A DNA stretch of 64,000 bases from Candidatus Gottesmanbacteria bacterium (lineage in GTDB: Bacteria; Patescibacteria; Microgenomatia; 2-02-FULL-39-11). Below are positions 27,301 to 34,648 of this stretch, one piece after another (positions within the stretch are counted from its first letter, which is position 1; each line of letters begins with the position of its first letter). The notes under the pieces were generated by a model, which did not search any database, was not told the DNA's origin, and saw only the letters and a list, made by a program, of their open reading frames with translations. The position numbers and the translations under genes are program-made. Where the stretch lies: contig JACPKY010000002.1 in NCBI GenBank assembly GCA_016186795.1, forward strand, positions 197,814 to 261,813, given 5' to 3'.

Positions 27301-27701
27301 CTGGAGTCTTTTATATTTTTGCACTTCTTCGAGTTCCCTTATCGTTTGCCGCACTCATTGGGGTTTTGGCACTCTTTGGAATAGTAATGCGGCATGCAAT
27401 AGTTGTGATGGAAAAAATAAACGATAACCGCAAGCATGGATTATCTCTTCATGATGCCATTGCCGATGCCGCATCAAGTCGACTTGAGCCAGTACTTCTT
27501 ACCTCTCTTGCAACAATTGTTGGTCTTCTACCAATTACCATTTCCGATCCGTTCTGGAGAGGACTTGGAGGTACAATTATTGCAGGACTACTTTTCACCG
27601 GTGCTCTGAAGCTTTTTATTATTCCAGTTCTCTACTATAACTTCTATAAAGACGAGGAAATTAGACACCACAAAAGACCTAAAAATAGCCTATCCGCATG
27701 A
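24333..27701 (+). CDS. RND-family efflux transporter permease (AcrB/MexB-like)
   Basis: The 1122-residue protein has the RND layout: TM1 (about residues 20-38), a large external loop, six helices, a second loop and five final helices. TM4 carries the proton-relay pair in GILIDDTIVVVAAMTRYY (Asp-Asp as in AcrB D407/D408). In TM10 the position of AcrB Lys940 is Arg (GIVMRHAIVVME). Proton-driven export of hydrophobic compounds or lipids is the family role. I use the ATG at 24333, 1 base after the adaptor stop; an upstream GTG lies inside that gene. The length is slightly above the usual ~1040, with extra sequence between TM6 and TM7. Confidence 0.9.
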   Translation: MPRRKRSSYLQTLKFDPKLLQSVQARYLSNVRFPILLILLTVIIGIFAFIQIPRRLYPEIKIPIVIVNTVISGAGPYDVEQLVTIPLERQLAGVDGLDTMTSTSRESVSTIALQFLSNVNARQATNDVHTLVDRVTNLPEDAFTPDVNSVDFEDQPFWTFAISGTTDGASLMRFANNLEDQIEDISAVDRVQTSGLDDQTIDVVLNVTAANEYNISPIILSQLIKNAAKSFPAGIVYSSASSFSLTINREITTIDDIRNLRITTSDANIRLGDIANVSERSKSGQQNTYIASQNQTPKQAIQFFVFKKATVNIDQAFKVTEPIIKSAVAKYDGQFTLYSIQNTSELIDEQFGDLNREFLTTSILVFLLLLLFLGIRQGIISNVTVPLTFLATFAVIYTMGLSLNFLTVFSFLLTLGILIDDTIVVVAAMTRYYKTGRFTPYQTGIMVWKDFIVPLWSSAITTIWGFVPLLLSTGIIGEFIKSIPIVVTTAMLSSTIISVLITIPLMIVFLKPQFPRRVKILFAVLGIISFLGFFLFTLPKNIVLPLVILSSFVFLFVSYRVRNPLLSFTRRSIRTNKRIHRLLINLRFIAEHGLINIERLSSQYRIVIEKVLRSSRARRQTIIAIACFTIFAYLLLPLGLVKNEFFPKEDAELLYAAVDLPSGMKNDAVTEETINIANKLRDTAELDYMVAEVGQVFEQTGDRRTDPDAILFTLHLTRTEKRDPTSSDIAQKIREQFKEYSNGTFSVVELTGGPPAGADIQIQLLGEDLGVLNQFADKIIEYLKNQAGIVNVDKSIKPGTSKVVFVPDKTKLADFQVSTDQIALWLRTYASGFTLDSVLFGSEEEDITFRINSYDNKPLDEVSTLAIPLPAPPGATIPLSALGTFRLETNPTIITRENQKRSISIFGGVTGGANIPEKNAALLAFADSLELPQGYEWKTGGVNEENQKSVQSILYSMALAFLLILITMVIEFGSFRQAFIAMLMIPISVAGVFYIFALLRVPLSFAALIGVLALFGIVMRHAIVVMEKINDNRKHGLSLHDAIADAASSRLEPVLLTSLATIVGLLPITISDPFWRGLGGTIIAGLLFTGALKLFIIPVLYYNFYKDEEIRHHKRPKNSLSA

Positions 27702-27860
27702 TACAATATTTAACATGATTCTATCAGTAGGCACAAACAACGAAAAAACCAATATTTAGAGTTTCACTTCAGCTTCAAGCCTCCCAATCCCAGAAAAGAA
27801 AGAATAATTGTCCAAAGAGACGCGCTAGGCAGAATAATCCACTCCAAACCGCCAGCCTTT
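27702..27860. pseudogene. Degenerate intergenic stretch with possible gene remnants
   Basis: This 175-base gap is long for the genome. On the plus strand TACAAT (27702-27707) is 7 bases before an ATG that opens only 14 codons (MILSVGTNNEKTNI then TAG). The start vaguely recalls RdgB/HAM1 proteins (xLATNNxxK). On the minus strand a frame ending at 27764 reads WIILPSASLWTIILSFLGLG, then LKLK and a stop. That is like the C-terminal hydrophobic tail of a surface protein but has no start codon. Both could be chance; neither is an intact gene. Confidence 0.25.
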
Positions 27861-27861
27861 T

Positions 27862-27870
27862 TGGTAAAAT
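27862..27870 (+). promoter_or_regulatory. Extended -10 promoter of the TauE/SafE-type gene
   Basis: TGG-TAAAAT (hexamer 27865-27870) ends 6 bases before the ATG at 27877, again consistent with a leaderless transcript. Confidence 0.5.
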
Positions 27871-27876
27871 GATAAT

Positions 27877-28596
27877 ATGAGCATATTATTCTTTCTTTCC
27901 GCTTTCGTCGCAGAGATTATAGGAACAATAGCTGGATTTGGTTCTTCAACTGTTTTTCTCCCTCTGGCACTTTTATTCTTTGATTTTAAAACAGCACTGG
28001 TGCTTGTTGCCTTGTTTCATATTTTCGGCAATATCAGCAGGATTAGTTTTTTCAAACATGGATTTGATAGACATATCCTAATAATTTTTGGTATTCCAAG
28101 TGTCGTGTTAACACTCATTGGAGCTCTGCTTGTTACCTATCTTCCTCAAGAGATGTTAAAGGGTATTTTAGGAGTGTTTTTAATTATCTATTCCATAATC
28201 TCTTTTTGGAAAGAAGACTTAAAAGTAAGACCATCACTTTTTAATTCCGTCATTGGAGGTGGGTTATCAGGTTTCCTGGCTGGACTTATTGGGACAGGTG
28301 GAGCTTTGAGAGGAGCATTCCTAACGGCGTTTGGATTACCTAAGGAAAAATATATTGCTACCGCAGCAGCAATAGCTTTAGCAGTAGACTTTACTCGAAT
28401 ACCAGTTTATTTTGCTGAAGGATTTTTAACGAGACAGTATTACTGGTATATCCCTGTTTTACTTATCGTAGCTCTTGCAGGTTCGTTTACCGGGAAGCAA
28501 ATTGTTAAACAGGTACCACAAAAAATATTTCGAAAAGTAGTTCTTTCCGCCATTCTGATAATGGGCTTAAAGTTTGTTTATGATTTGTTAGTTTAA
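27877..28596 (+). CDS. TauE/SafE-family (TSUP) membrane permease
   Basis: The 239-residue protein has about seven to eight hydrophobic helices and two related halves. The first has IGTIAGFGSSTVFLPLALLFFD near the N-terminus. The second has GGGLSGFLAGLIGTGGALRGAFL around residues 127-149. This is the TSUP pattern (PF01925), whose members move sulfite, sulfoacetate or other small anions. The substrate here is unknown. No sulfur genes are nearby; ychF lies 22 bases downstream but has its own promoter. Confidence 0.82.
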   Translation: MSILFFLSAFVAEIIGTIAGFGSSTVFLPLALLFFDFKTALVLVALFHIFGNISRISFFKHGFDRHILIIFGIPSVVLTLIGALLVTYLPQEMLKGILGVFLIIYSIISFWKEDLKVRPSLFNSVIGGGLSGFLAGLIGTGGALRGAFLTAFGLPKEKYIATAAAIALAVDFTRIPVYFAEGFLTRQYYWYIPVLLIVALAGSFTGKQIVKQVPQKIFRKVVLSAILIMGLKFVYDLLV

Positions 28597-28600
28597 CTCC

Positions 28601-28609
28601 TGCTATAAT
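28601..28609 (+). promoter_or_regulatory. Extended -10 promoter of ychF
   Basis: TGC-TATAAT (hexamer 28604-28609) ends 9 bases before the ychF ATG. There is no Shine-Dalgarno sequence in the gap. Confidence 0.55.
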
Positions 28610-28618
28610 CTGCTAAAT

Positions 28619-29716
28619 ATGGGGTTTTCACTTAAAGTTGGGATAGTCGGGTTACCAAATGTTGGTAAATCCACGCTTTTTAATGCCCTCTTGAAAAGGC
28701 AGGTGGCAAATGTGGCCAATTATCCGTTTTGCACCATTGAACCGAATGTGGGGGTTATAGAAGTCCCAGACAAACGGCTCCCTGTACTTGCCAAAATTGT
28801 AAATACGCAAACTATTGTTCCTGCAGCAATTGAGTTTTACGATATTGCCGGACTTGTAAAAGGTGCCTCAACTGGTGAAGGACTGGGGAATAAATTCCTA
28901 TCTTATATCCGTGAAGTTTCGGTGATTGTCCACGTTGTCCGACTTTTTGAAGATAGCAATATAATTCATGTTGCTAATACTATCAATCCAGAGTCGGATA
29001 TTGAGGTTATTGAGTCAGAACTTATCTTAGCTGACTTGGGAACACTTTCGAAACAAGCGGAAATCAGAATGAATGCTACAAAAGAAGAGAAGGCAACTCG
29101 TGCCGCCATCGACTTTCTCATTCCTCTTTTAAACAAAGGAACACCCGTAAGACGTGTCGGACTTACCGAAGATCAGAAACAATCAATAAAGCATCTCAAC
29201 CTTTTAACCTCCAAACCGGTGATTATTGCCTTTAATGTTTCAGAAAAACAACTGGAAGAAAAAGACCTTACAGAGAAACGAGCTTCCGAATATCTCAGAA
29301 ATGTGGGTGAATCGTCTCATTTCCTCCTTTTTTGTGCAAAATTAGAGACAGAGGTGTTAGCGCTTTCTCAAGAAGAACAAGTAGAGTATCTGAAGCAATA
29401 TAATTTAACCGAAACCGGACTTGATAGACTCATTCGGACCGCCTACCATACTCTCTCACTCATTTCATTTCTTACTGCCGGAGAAAAAGAGGTACGAGCT
29501 TGGACGATTAAAAAAGGAACTCTCGCACCCCTTGCAGCTGGAGTCATCCATACTGACTTTGAAAAGAATTTTATCAAAGCAGATATTATTTCCTATGACA
29601 TCTTTATTAACGTTGGCGGTTGGATAAATGCGCGTGAGCAAGGTGTTGTTCAGACAGTTGGTCGAGACTATGAGATGCGCGATGGCGATGTGGCTGAATT
29701 TAAGACAAGTGCTTAA
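28619..29716 (+). CDS. ychF: YchF/OLA1 family P-loop ATPase
   Basis: The 365-residue protein has the G1 loop VGIVGLPNVGKSTLFNAL, G3 region FYDIAGLVKGASTGEGLGN, the altered G4 motif FNVSEKQ (NxxE, linked to ATP rather than GTP preference) and a C-terminal TGS domain (SFLTAGEKEVRAWTIKKG, HTDFEKNFIKADII). YchF binds ribosomes and is connected to stress responses and redox control in other bacteria. Length is normal. Its TAA stop overlaps the stop of the convergent glycosidase gene in a 4-base TTAA. Confidence 0.95.
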   Translation: MGFSLKVGIVGLPNVGKSTLFNALLKRQVANVANYPFCTIEPNVGVIEVPDKRLPVLAKIVNTQTIVPAAIEFYDIAGLVKGASTGEGLGNKFLSYIREVSVIVHVVRLFEDSNIIHVANTINPESDIEVIESELILADLGTLSKQAEIRMNATKEEKATRAAIDFLIPLLNKGTPVRRVGLTEDQKQSIKHLNLLTSKPVIIAFNVSEKQLEEKDLTEKRASEYLRNVGESSHFLLFCAKLETEVLALSQEEQVEYLKQYNLTETGLDRLIRTAYHTLSLISFLTAGEKEVRAWTIKKGTLAPLAAGVIHTDFEKNFIKADIISYDIFINVGGWINAREQGVVQTVGRDYEMRDGDVAEFKTSA

Positions 29717-30966
29717 AACCCCTTTCGAAGAATATGAAGAAGTTCTTCCTTCGGCTTTTTGTCCTCGTATCGTATAAGTGACTCCTTACCACTGTATGAC
29801 CAGTATGTCCAGTGAACATTGTTTTGTCTAAAATACGAAAGAAGCTTTTGCAAATCGGACTTCCATGTTGGTGGTGCATTCTCATCTCGACCATAATCAA
29901 AAGCATTAAATTCTCCCACAAAAAGCGGCACATTCCACGTTTTGGCGCGTGTTTGATACCGTTCTAATCGCTTTAATCCCTCTGGTTGCCATTTGCGGGT
30001 ATACAGATGAAATGAGTACATGACGTTTGAAAAAGGTAAGGGTTCCTGTAGGGCAAAATCACCATTATCGTAGTCTTGGCTATCTTCTAAAATTAAGATA
30101 ATATCAGGATTTACCTCCCGAATTGCGCTTCCGACCTTTTCGTAAAAGGCGTTCAGATGGAGTTCTTCAGGAGTGCATTTATTGAGTGCTGCCCAGGGTT
30201 CATTAATAATATCTGCCGCAATAACCTTCGGGTTTGTGGCATATCTGCCGGCAATAAATTTCCACACCTCAATAAAACCGTCTTGAACAACGACGGGTGA
30301 GTTTTCTGGGTTAATCCCGGCAAAGAATTGGCATCGGGCCGTTTGAAAATCAGAAATATCTGAATTTTGATATATCCAAGCTGGAAATCCGCTACCGCCA
30401 CAGTGTTCACCCTCATCACTTGATATATCACGAAATGCTGATGACCAAAGATACTGATGCATATCAAGGACAACACCGATATCTTTGTCGGTTAAATCCT
30501 TAACCAGATTGTCAACAAGGGTTAAATATGAAGTATCCCAGTGATGAGTAAGGATTCCGTTTTCCCATGTAGGAGGAGTTTGTTCTAAAGCGTCCCATGT
30601 CAGCGTTAATCGCACAGTATTAAATCCCCACTTTTTTACGTCATCCGTTTGGAGAGGGTAGGGGATTTTATTATCGCAGCCACCGGGAGCAGTGTAGTCA
30701 GTTGAAAGTTCATGGTAATTGATTCCTTGCAGACGAAAAGGTTGACCAGACGGATCAACAACCAGTCCGTTAACAATTTTCGGCCTTCCTTTCATAGGAG
30801 CTGCGGTTATATACGATTCGGTTGTAGTTGGCGTGATGGAAGCTTGGGATGTTTTTTCGGATGCAAAGGAGCGGATACTTACAACAGCGGTCGAAACAAC
30901 AAGTATGAGGACGAAAAACGAAATAAACACTTCTGAAAGTTTGAATAAAACGTATCCTCTATCCAT
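29713..30966 (-). CDS. Membrane-anchored glycoside hydrolase family 5 (cellulase-like)
   Basis: The 417-residue protein has a signal anchor (about residues 12-31) and a Thr/Ser-rich spacer. The TIM barrel shows FRLQGINYHEL, WGFNTVRLTLTWDALE, GVVLDMHQYLWS, the acid/base Glu256 in IINEPW, SFHLYT, the nucleophile Glu352 in VGEFNAF, and HWTYWSYSG. These are the GH5 landmarks. It probably hydrolyses a beta-linked polysaccharide or glycolipid outside the cell; subfamily and substrate cannot be told. The start is the ATG at 30966, 21 bases after the upstream coiled-coil gene. No ribosome-binding site is visible. Confidence 0.85.
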   Translation of the reverse strand: MDRGYVLFKLSEVFISFFVLILVVSTAVVSIRSFASEKTSQASITPTTTESYITAAPMKGRPKIVNGLVVDPSGQPFRLQGINYHELSTDYTAPGGCDNKIPYPLQTDDVKKWGFNTVRLTLTWDALEQTPPTWENGILTHHWDTSYLTLVDNLVKDLTDKDIGVVLDMHQYLWSSAFRDISSDEGEHCGGSGFPAWIYQNSDISDFQTARCQFFAGINPENSPVVVQDGFIEVWKFIAGRYATNPKVIAADIINEPWAALNKCTPEELHLNAFYEKVGSAIREVNPDIILILEDSQDYDNGDFALQEPLPFSNVMYSFHLYTRKWQPEGLKRLERYQTRAKTWNVPLFVGEFNAFDYGRDENAPPTWKSDLQKLLSYFRQNNVHWTYWSYSGKESLIRYEDKKPKEELLHILRKGF

Positions 30967-30987
30967 GGTAGGCAGACGTGGCAGTGA

Positions 30988-31425
30988 TCATGGATTATAG
31001 CGAGATTTTTTTGAAAGTTTTGCAGTGAAAACTATTTCGCATACCTCACCCTTTTCATCCTCAATGGTATTTTGTCCGGAAAGTCGTTGGTACTCTTTTA
31101 GATAATCTGAAAGGGCATTTTCTAGCGTTTTCTTTTCCTCCCGAAGCGATTTAATCTTTTCTGAAATACCAAATACTTCCGGTCTTTTCATTATTTGAGC
31201 TTTTGTTGATTGTTTAATTTTTGCTGCTTCTTTTGCAGTTTCACTGTGTTTTACAAAAACTGTATCGTTTGCCAGGATATCTTCCAACATTTCGTGTTGC
31301 TCCCTCGACACATTCTTAAGACGGTCAAGTGCGGACATATGACTTTTAATGAGGTTTTCAATATTGAGAAGAACTGTTGAGCCGTCGAGACTCGTCGTTT
31401 GAGAACTATTTGTATCAGTATTCAT
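30988..31425 (-). CDS. Unrecognised coiled-coil protein
   Basis: The 145-residue protein is hydrophilic and mostly helical. A low-complexity Ser/Thr-rich N-terminus is followed by heptad-like segments around residues 20-65 and 80-115 (ISEKIKSLREEKKTLENALS). The short C-terminal part ECEIVF-like, GEVCEIVFTAKLSKKSRYNP, ends the protein. There is no signal peptide and no known motif. It lies just upstream of the GH5 gene and has its own promoter (TATAGT, 8 bases before ATG). I cannot assign a function. Confidence 0.7.
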   Translation of the reverse strand: MNTDTNSSQTTSLDGSTVLLNIENLIKSHMSALDRLKNVSREQHEMLEDILANDTVFVKHSETAKEAAKIKQSTKAQIMKRPEVFGISEKIKSLREEKKTLENALSDYLKEYQRLSGQNTIEDEKGEVCEIVFTAKLSKKSRYNP

Positions 31426-31433
31426 ATGTAATC

Positions 31434-31463
31434 ACTATACTGGAAAATTACAAAAGAGCGCAA
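31434..31463 (-). promoter_or_regulatory. Promoter of the coiled-coil protein gene
   Basis: On the minus strand TTGCGC (31458-31463), an 18-base spacer and TATAGT (31434-31439) are followed by the ATG 8 bases later. Confidence 0.5.
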
Positions 31464-31512
31464 GGGGAAAATTTCTCTCAACATCCGAGGGCGGTCTGTT
31501 GAAAGGGTGATA

Positions 31513-31650
31513 TTATAAGAGCGTTGACAGTGGTACCAATGGTTGCAATGGTGTAAGTGGCTCCAAAGGTATAAGCTTCGAAAGTGGCGTAAGACCAGTA
31601 ACAATAAGGACAAGCAAAATAAATAAAAGTTGAAATGTATGAGATTTCAA
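31513..31650 (-). CDS. Small Pro-Leu-rich secreted or membrane peptide (45 residues)
   Basis: I read a TTG start at 31650 preceded by GAGGTGAT (31655-31662), which matches the anti-Shine-Dalgarno sequence closely, with a 4-base gap. The peptide has a short basic N-terminus (KSH), a hydrophobic core (FQLLFILLVLIVTGL) and then a run with Pro-Leu about every three residues (TPLSKLIPLEPLTPLQPL, then VPLSTLL). It looks like an uncleaved or barely cleaved signal peptide with an xPL repeat tail. A longer reading from a GTG at 31695 would start within the promoter. No family is recognised; the ribosome-binding site and promoter support expression. Confidence 0.45.
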   Translation of the reverse strand: MKSHTFQLLFILLVLIVTGLTPLSKLIPLEPLTPLQPLVPLSTLL

Positions 31651-31693
31651 ATGTATCACCTCATTCCTTAAGAAATATTTGTTATTTATATCC

Positions 31694-31723
31694 ACTATAC
31701 AAAAAATAACGATATCGAAGCAA
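31694..31723 (-). promoter_or_regulatory. Promoter of the Pro-Leu-rich peptide gene
   Basis: TTGCTT (31718-31723), an 18-base spacer and TATAGT (31694-31699) on the minus strand, leaving a leader of about 35 bases with a strong ribosome-binding site. Confidence 0.45.
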
Positions 31724-31752
31724 GAGAAACAATCCGTCTCATTTTCACTGAC

Positions 31753-33567
31753 TTACCCGACGATGTCGAACTGTTTGAGGCGTTCATCAGGTTCGCCAGT
31801 TGGAGCTTTGATGAGACGCGCTTGAAGAGCAACGAGTTGAGCATACAATCCAGTTTTATCTCTCATAAGCTCATGTGCTGTACCGTACTGTCCGACCGTT
31901 CCCCCGGCAATGACCAAAATGTGATCTGCGTCAGCAATCGTGGATAATCTATGGGCAATTATTATTGATGTTCGATTATGTAATAGTTCTTTCAGCCCCT
32001 TTTGAACTTCCATCTCCGCTTTACTATCAAGTGATGATGTTGCTTCATCTAAAATTATTATCGGTGCATTTTTTAGTATTGCACGTGCAATTGCTATACG
32101 CTGTTTTTGTCCTCCAGAGAGTTTCACTCCACGTTCTCCGATTAAACTTTTGTAACCATACGGAAGACCGCGAATAAATTCATGCGCATTTGCCGCTTTT
32201 GCTGCCTGGATAATTTCTGTATCTTTCGCAGATAGTTTGCCGTACCTGATATTTTCTATAATTGTTCCAGAAAAAAGAAGTGATTCCTGAAATACAACCG
32301 CAATGATTTGATGAAGCGATGCCTGCGAAACATAGGATATATCCTGGCTATTGATCTGGATAGTACCACTTTGCGGCTCATAGTACCGCAGAAGAAGATT
32401 CACGATTGTTGATTTCCCTTGGCCACTCTCACCAACAAGCGCAAGTTTTTCCTGCGGTTTTATAGAAAAGGTAATTCCCGTAAGTACTTTTTTTCTTTCT
32501 TCATAGCCAAAGCTTATATCTTCAAAGGAAATAAATGCCTTCGACAGATCAAGTTTCTTGGGTATCCGAAGAGGTTTCGCACCCGTCTTATCAACAACAT
32601 CATTTCGTGTTTCAAGGATTTTGAAAAAATCCGAGGAACCCGCGCCTGCCTGCTGTATTTGTCCTAAAATAAATGACATGGCAAAAAGAGGAAATCTTGC
32701 TTGATTGACAAGCTGAAGAAGAAGTGTCATTTCCCCAATGGTGTACCGACCGACAAATGTCCAGTACACAATATATGCAAATATGGCAAAGAGGATAAGA
32801 TTGAGAAAGAGTCGACGGATAAAATCGTATAGATGCCACTCCCGGGTTTGAGAAATTGCCAGATCTTCGATTTTTCCTCGGGTTTGTAAAAATGTCTTTA
32901 GCTCATGAATTTCAGCCGCAAATGCCTTGACGACACGGATTCCAGAGATACTCTCAAAGACTCGACCCTGAGATAGATCATTCAACTGATTTTTCTGTGC
33001 TTCGTACTTCCCCCATGCAAGTGTTGAACCATGTGAAATGAGAATATAGATTGGGAAAAGAATAGCAAGAAGAACTGCAATAAATAGCGAATACCGTGAA
33101 AGCAGGATAATCGTGACGAAAGCAGTTAAGAAGAAGGGGAGAAAATTATTGAGCATACTTTGTATAAATTCGGTAATGCTTGTTATGCCTCGATATAGTT
33201 TATTGACGATCTTTCCAGTGATTTCATTGTCATAATAGCCAATATTCAGCCCTAAGACATGCCGATAAAATTTCTCCGATAGATACGTTTGAAGTCGCAC
33301 ACTAAGTCGATCCCCAATCCACTGGGAAAATGCAGTCAAAAACGTAATTGCAATATCCGTTGCGATAATTGCAGCAAGAAGAAAGTAAAATTGGGAGAAA
33401 TTCACATTCGTACCACTAATTTTGGCGACAATGATATCCACGATATCTTTGGATAGAATCGGGGCAACAAGAGAAAGAAGAGAAGTCAGAACAACAAAAA
33501 ACCCCATATAGAGGTACCATTTCCATAAGTGTTTCGTAAATGAAATTATTTTAAATATTGAACCCAT
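31753..33567 (-). CDS. ABC exporter, fused transmembrane and ATPase domains
   Basis: The 604-residue half-transporter has six predicted helices in the first ~310 residues (type-1 exporter fold). The nucleotide-binding domain has Walker A LVGESGQGKSTIVNLL, signature KLSGGQKQRIAIARA, Walker B IIILDEATSSLDSKAE and the H-loop IIAHRLSTI. It probably works as a homodimer at the cytoplasmic membrane and exports a lipid, peptide or drug, as MsbA/LmrA-like proteins do. The start is taken as ATG 33567, preceded by AAGGTG and by TATAAT 11 bases upstream. A GTG at 33573 is the alternative. Confidence 0.88.
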   Translation of the reverse strand: MGSIFKIISFTKHLWKWYLYMGFFVVLTSLLSLVAPILSKDIVDIIVAKISGTNVNFSQFYFLLAAIIATDIAITFLTAFSQWIGDRLSVRLQTYLSEKFYRHVLGLNIGYYDNEITGKIVNKLYRGITSITEFIQSMLNNFLPFFLTAFVTIILLSRYSLFIAVLLAILFPIYILISHGSTLAWGKYEAQKNQLNDLSQGRVFESISGIRVVKAFAAEIHELKTFLQTRGKIEDLAISQTREWHLYDFIRRLFLNLILFAIFAYIVYWTFVGRYTIGEMTLLLQLVNQARFPLFAMSFILGQIQQAGAGSSDFFKILETRNDVVDKTGAKPLRIPKKLDLSKAFISFEDISFGYEERKKVLTGITFSIKPQEKLALVGESGQGKSTIVNLLLRYYEPQSGTIQINSQDISYVSQASLHQIIAVVFQESLLFSGTIIENIRYGKLSAKDTEIIQAAKAANAHEFIRGLPYGYKSLIGERGVKLSGGQKQRIAIARAILKNAPIIILDEATSSLDSKAEMEVQKGLKELLHNRTSIIIAHRLSTIADADHILVIAGGTVGQYGTAHELMRDKTGLYAQLVALQARLIKAPTGEPDERLKQFDIVG

Positions 33568-33626
33568 AAACACCTTGTATTATAGCCTATTAGAACTCGT
33601 TGCTCGACAGAGGAAAAAATCTTTGT

Positions 33627-33632
33627 TACCAT
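33627..33632 (+). promoter_or_regulatory. Candidate -10 of the small Cys-rich protein gene
   Basis: TACCAT ends 7 bases before the ATG at 33640, the same geometry as other leaderless genes here, though the hexamer is a weaker match. Confidence 0.35.
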
Positions 33633-33639
33633 ACGGTCA

Positions 33640-33909
33640 ATGTTGACGCAAATAATTGTTGGGGAGACATATCGTGACGTGAAATACCACGGGCAAGTGA
33701 AGTATTTTATCTTTGAATGTAATGAGTGCCACAAACGTTTTGAGCGACTTGAAAGTTATTTCTCAAAACAGCTGAAGAAGCGTTCCAATGCATGCTGTTT
33801 TTGTTCCCCGCTTTGTCGTGCCCGATTTATTAATACTCAAGTGAAAGTCACGCACGTTCCCCCAAAGACGAATTTTTTCAAAACGGTTCTTGAAGAATTA
33901 CTCCGTTAA
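33640..33909 (+). CDS. Small Cys-rich, probably zinc-binding protein
   Basis: The 89-residue protein has the pattern FECNECHKRF (CxxC) followed 19 residues later by ACCFCSPLCRARF (CCxC-x3-C), enough ligands for one zinc site. The rest is basic and hydrophilic. No family is recognised. It might be a DNA- or RNA-binding treble-clef or zinc-ribbon protein. Its TAA stop overlaps the convergent dedA stop by 4 bases. Confidence 0.6.
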   Translation: MLTQIIVGETYRDVKYHGQVKYFIFECNECHKRFERLESYFSKQLKKRSNACCFCSPLCRARFINTQVKVTHVPPKTNFFKTVLEELLR

Positions 33910-34616
33910 TCGGAAAGATGTTTTTTGTGGAAGGTCTTTTCAATTGATTCAAAATCAACTGATTCAGCCGTTGCAGCTTTTTTCTCTTTCAAATGTTTTA
34001 CATACTCTGCACCAACGGGTACAAGTGAGAGCGCAACTATTATTATGACAGTGTAGTGAAAATTCTCTCTAACGAATGAAATATTCCCAAACAGATAACC
34101 TCCAAGCGTAAAAAGAAGCACCCACGCTACTGCCCCAATGAGGTTATAGCTTAAGAATTGTCCGTAGTGCATTCGTCCAACCCCTGCAACAAACGGGGCA
34201 AACGTACGGATAATTGGGATAAAACGGGCGAGGATAATGGTTTTCCCACCATGTTTTGAGTAAAATTTCCTCGTTTTTTCCAAATATTCCGGTTTGAAGA
34301 TTTTTGAATTTTTCTTATTAAAAACTTTTGGACCAAAGAAATGACCAATCCAGTAATTGACAGTATCTCCCAGAATAGCTGCTAGAATAAGGAAAATCAA
34401 AAGCGTTTGAATGTGTAGTATTCCTGCACCCGACAGCGTACCGGCAACAAAAAGGAGCGAATCTCCCGGTAGAAAAGGAGTCACAACAAACCCAGTTTCC
34501 AAAAAAATGATCAGGAAAAGCAGTCCATACGCGAATATGCCATATTGGGTAACTATATTTGCAAGATGTGTATCAAGATGAAGAAAAAGATCAAGTGCGG
34601 CTTTGAAAAGTTCCAT
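33906..34616 (-). CDS. DedA-family membrane protein
   Basis: The 236-residue protein shows the DedA/SNARE-associated pattern: FLIIFLETGFVVTPFLPGDSLLFVAGTL, AILGDTVNYWIGHFFGP, and the conserved amphipathic segment GGKTIILARFIPIIRTFAPFVAGVGRM. DedA proteins support membrane homeostasis; some move undecaprenyl phosphate or phospholipids between leaflets. The start is the ATG at 34616. Reading from the upstream TTG would translate the TATAAT as Tyr-Asn. TATAAT ends 6 bases before this ATG, so the transcript is probably leaderless. typA ends 32 bases upstream. Confidence 0.88.
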   Translation of the reverse strand: MELFKAALDLFLHLDTHLANIVTQYGIFAYGLLFLIIFLETGFVVTPFLPGDSLLFVAGTLSGAGILHIQTLLIFLILAAILGDTVNYWIGHFFGPKVFNKKNSKIFKPEYLEKTRKFYSKHGGKTIILARFIPIIRTFAPFVAGVGRMHYGQFLSYNLIGAVAWVLLFTLGGYLFGNISFVRENFHYTVIIIVALSLVPVGAEYVKHLKEKKAATAESVDFESIEKTFHKKHLSD

Positions 34617-34622
34617 TTTGCT

Positions 34623-34628
34623 ATTATA
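34623..34628 (-). promoter_or_regulatory. -10 element of dedA (leaderless)
   Basis: TATAAT on the minus strand ends 6 bases before the dedA ATG, in the short gap after typA. Confidence 0.55.
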
Positions 34629-34648
34629 CAATAAACGAAGACCGTGAC

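Noticed and set aside
30967..30993. Nine-codon upstream frame before the GH5 gene
   Set aside because: It begins within the stop region of the preceding gene and has no ribosome-binding site; likely chance.
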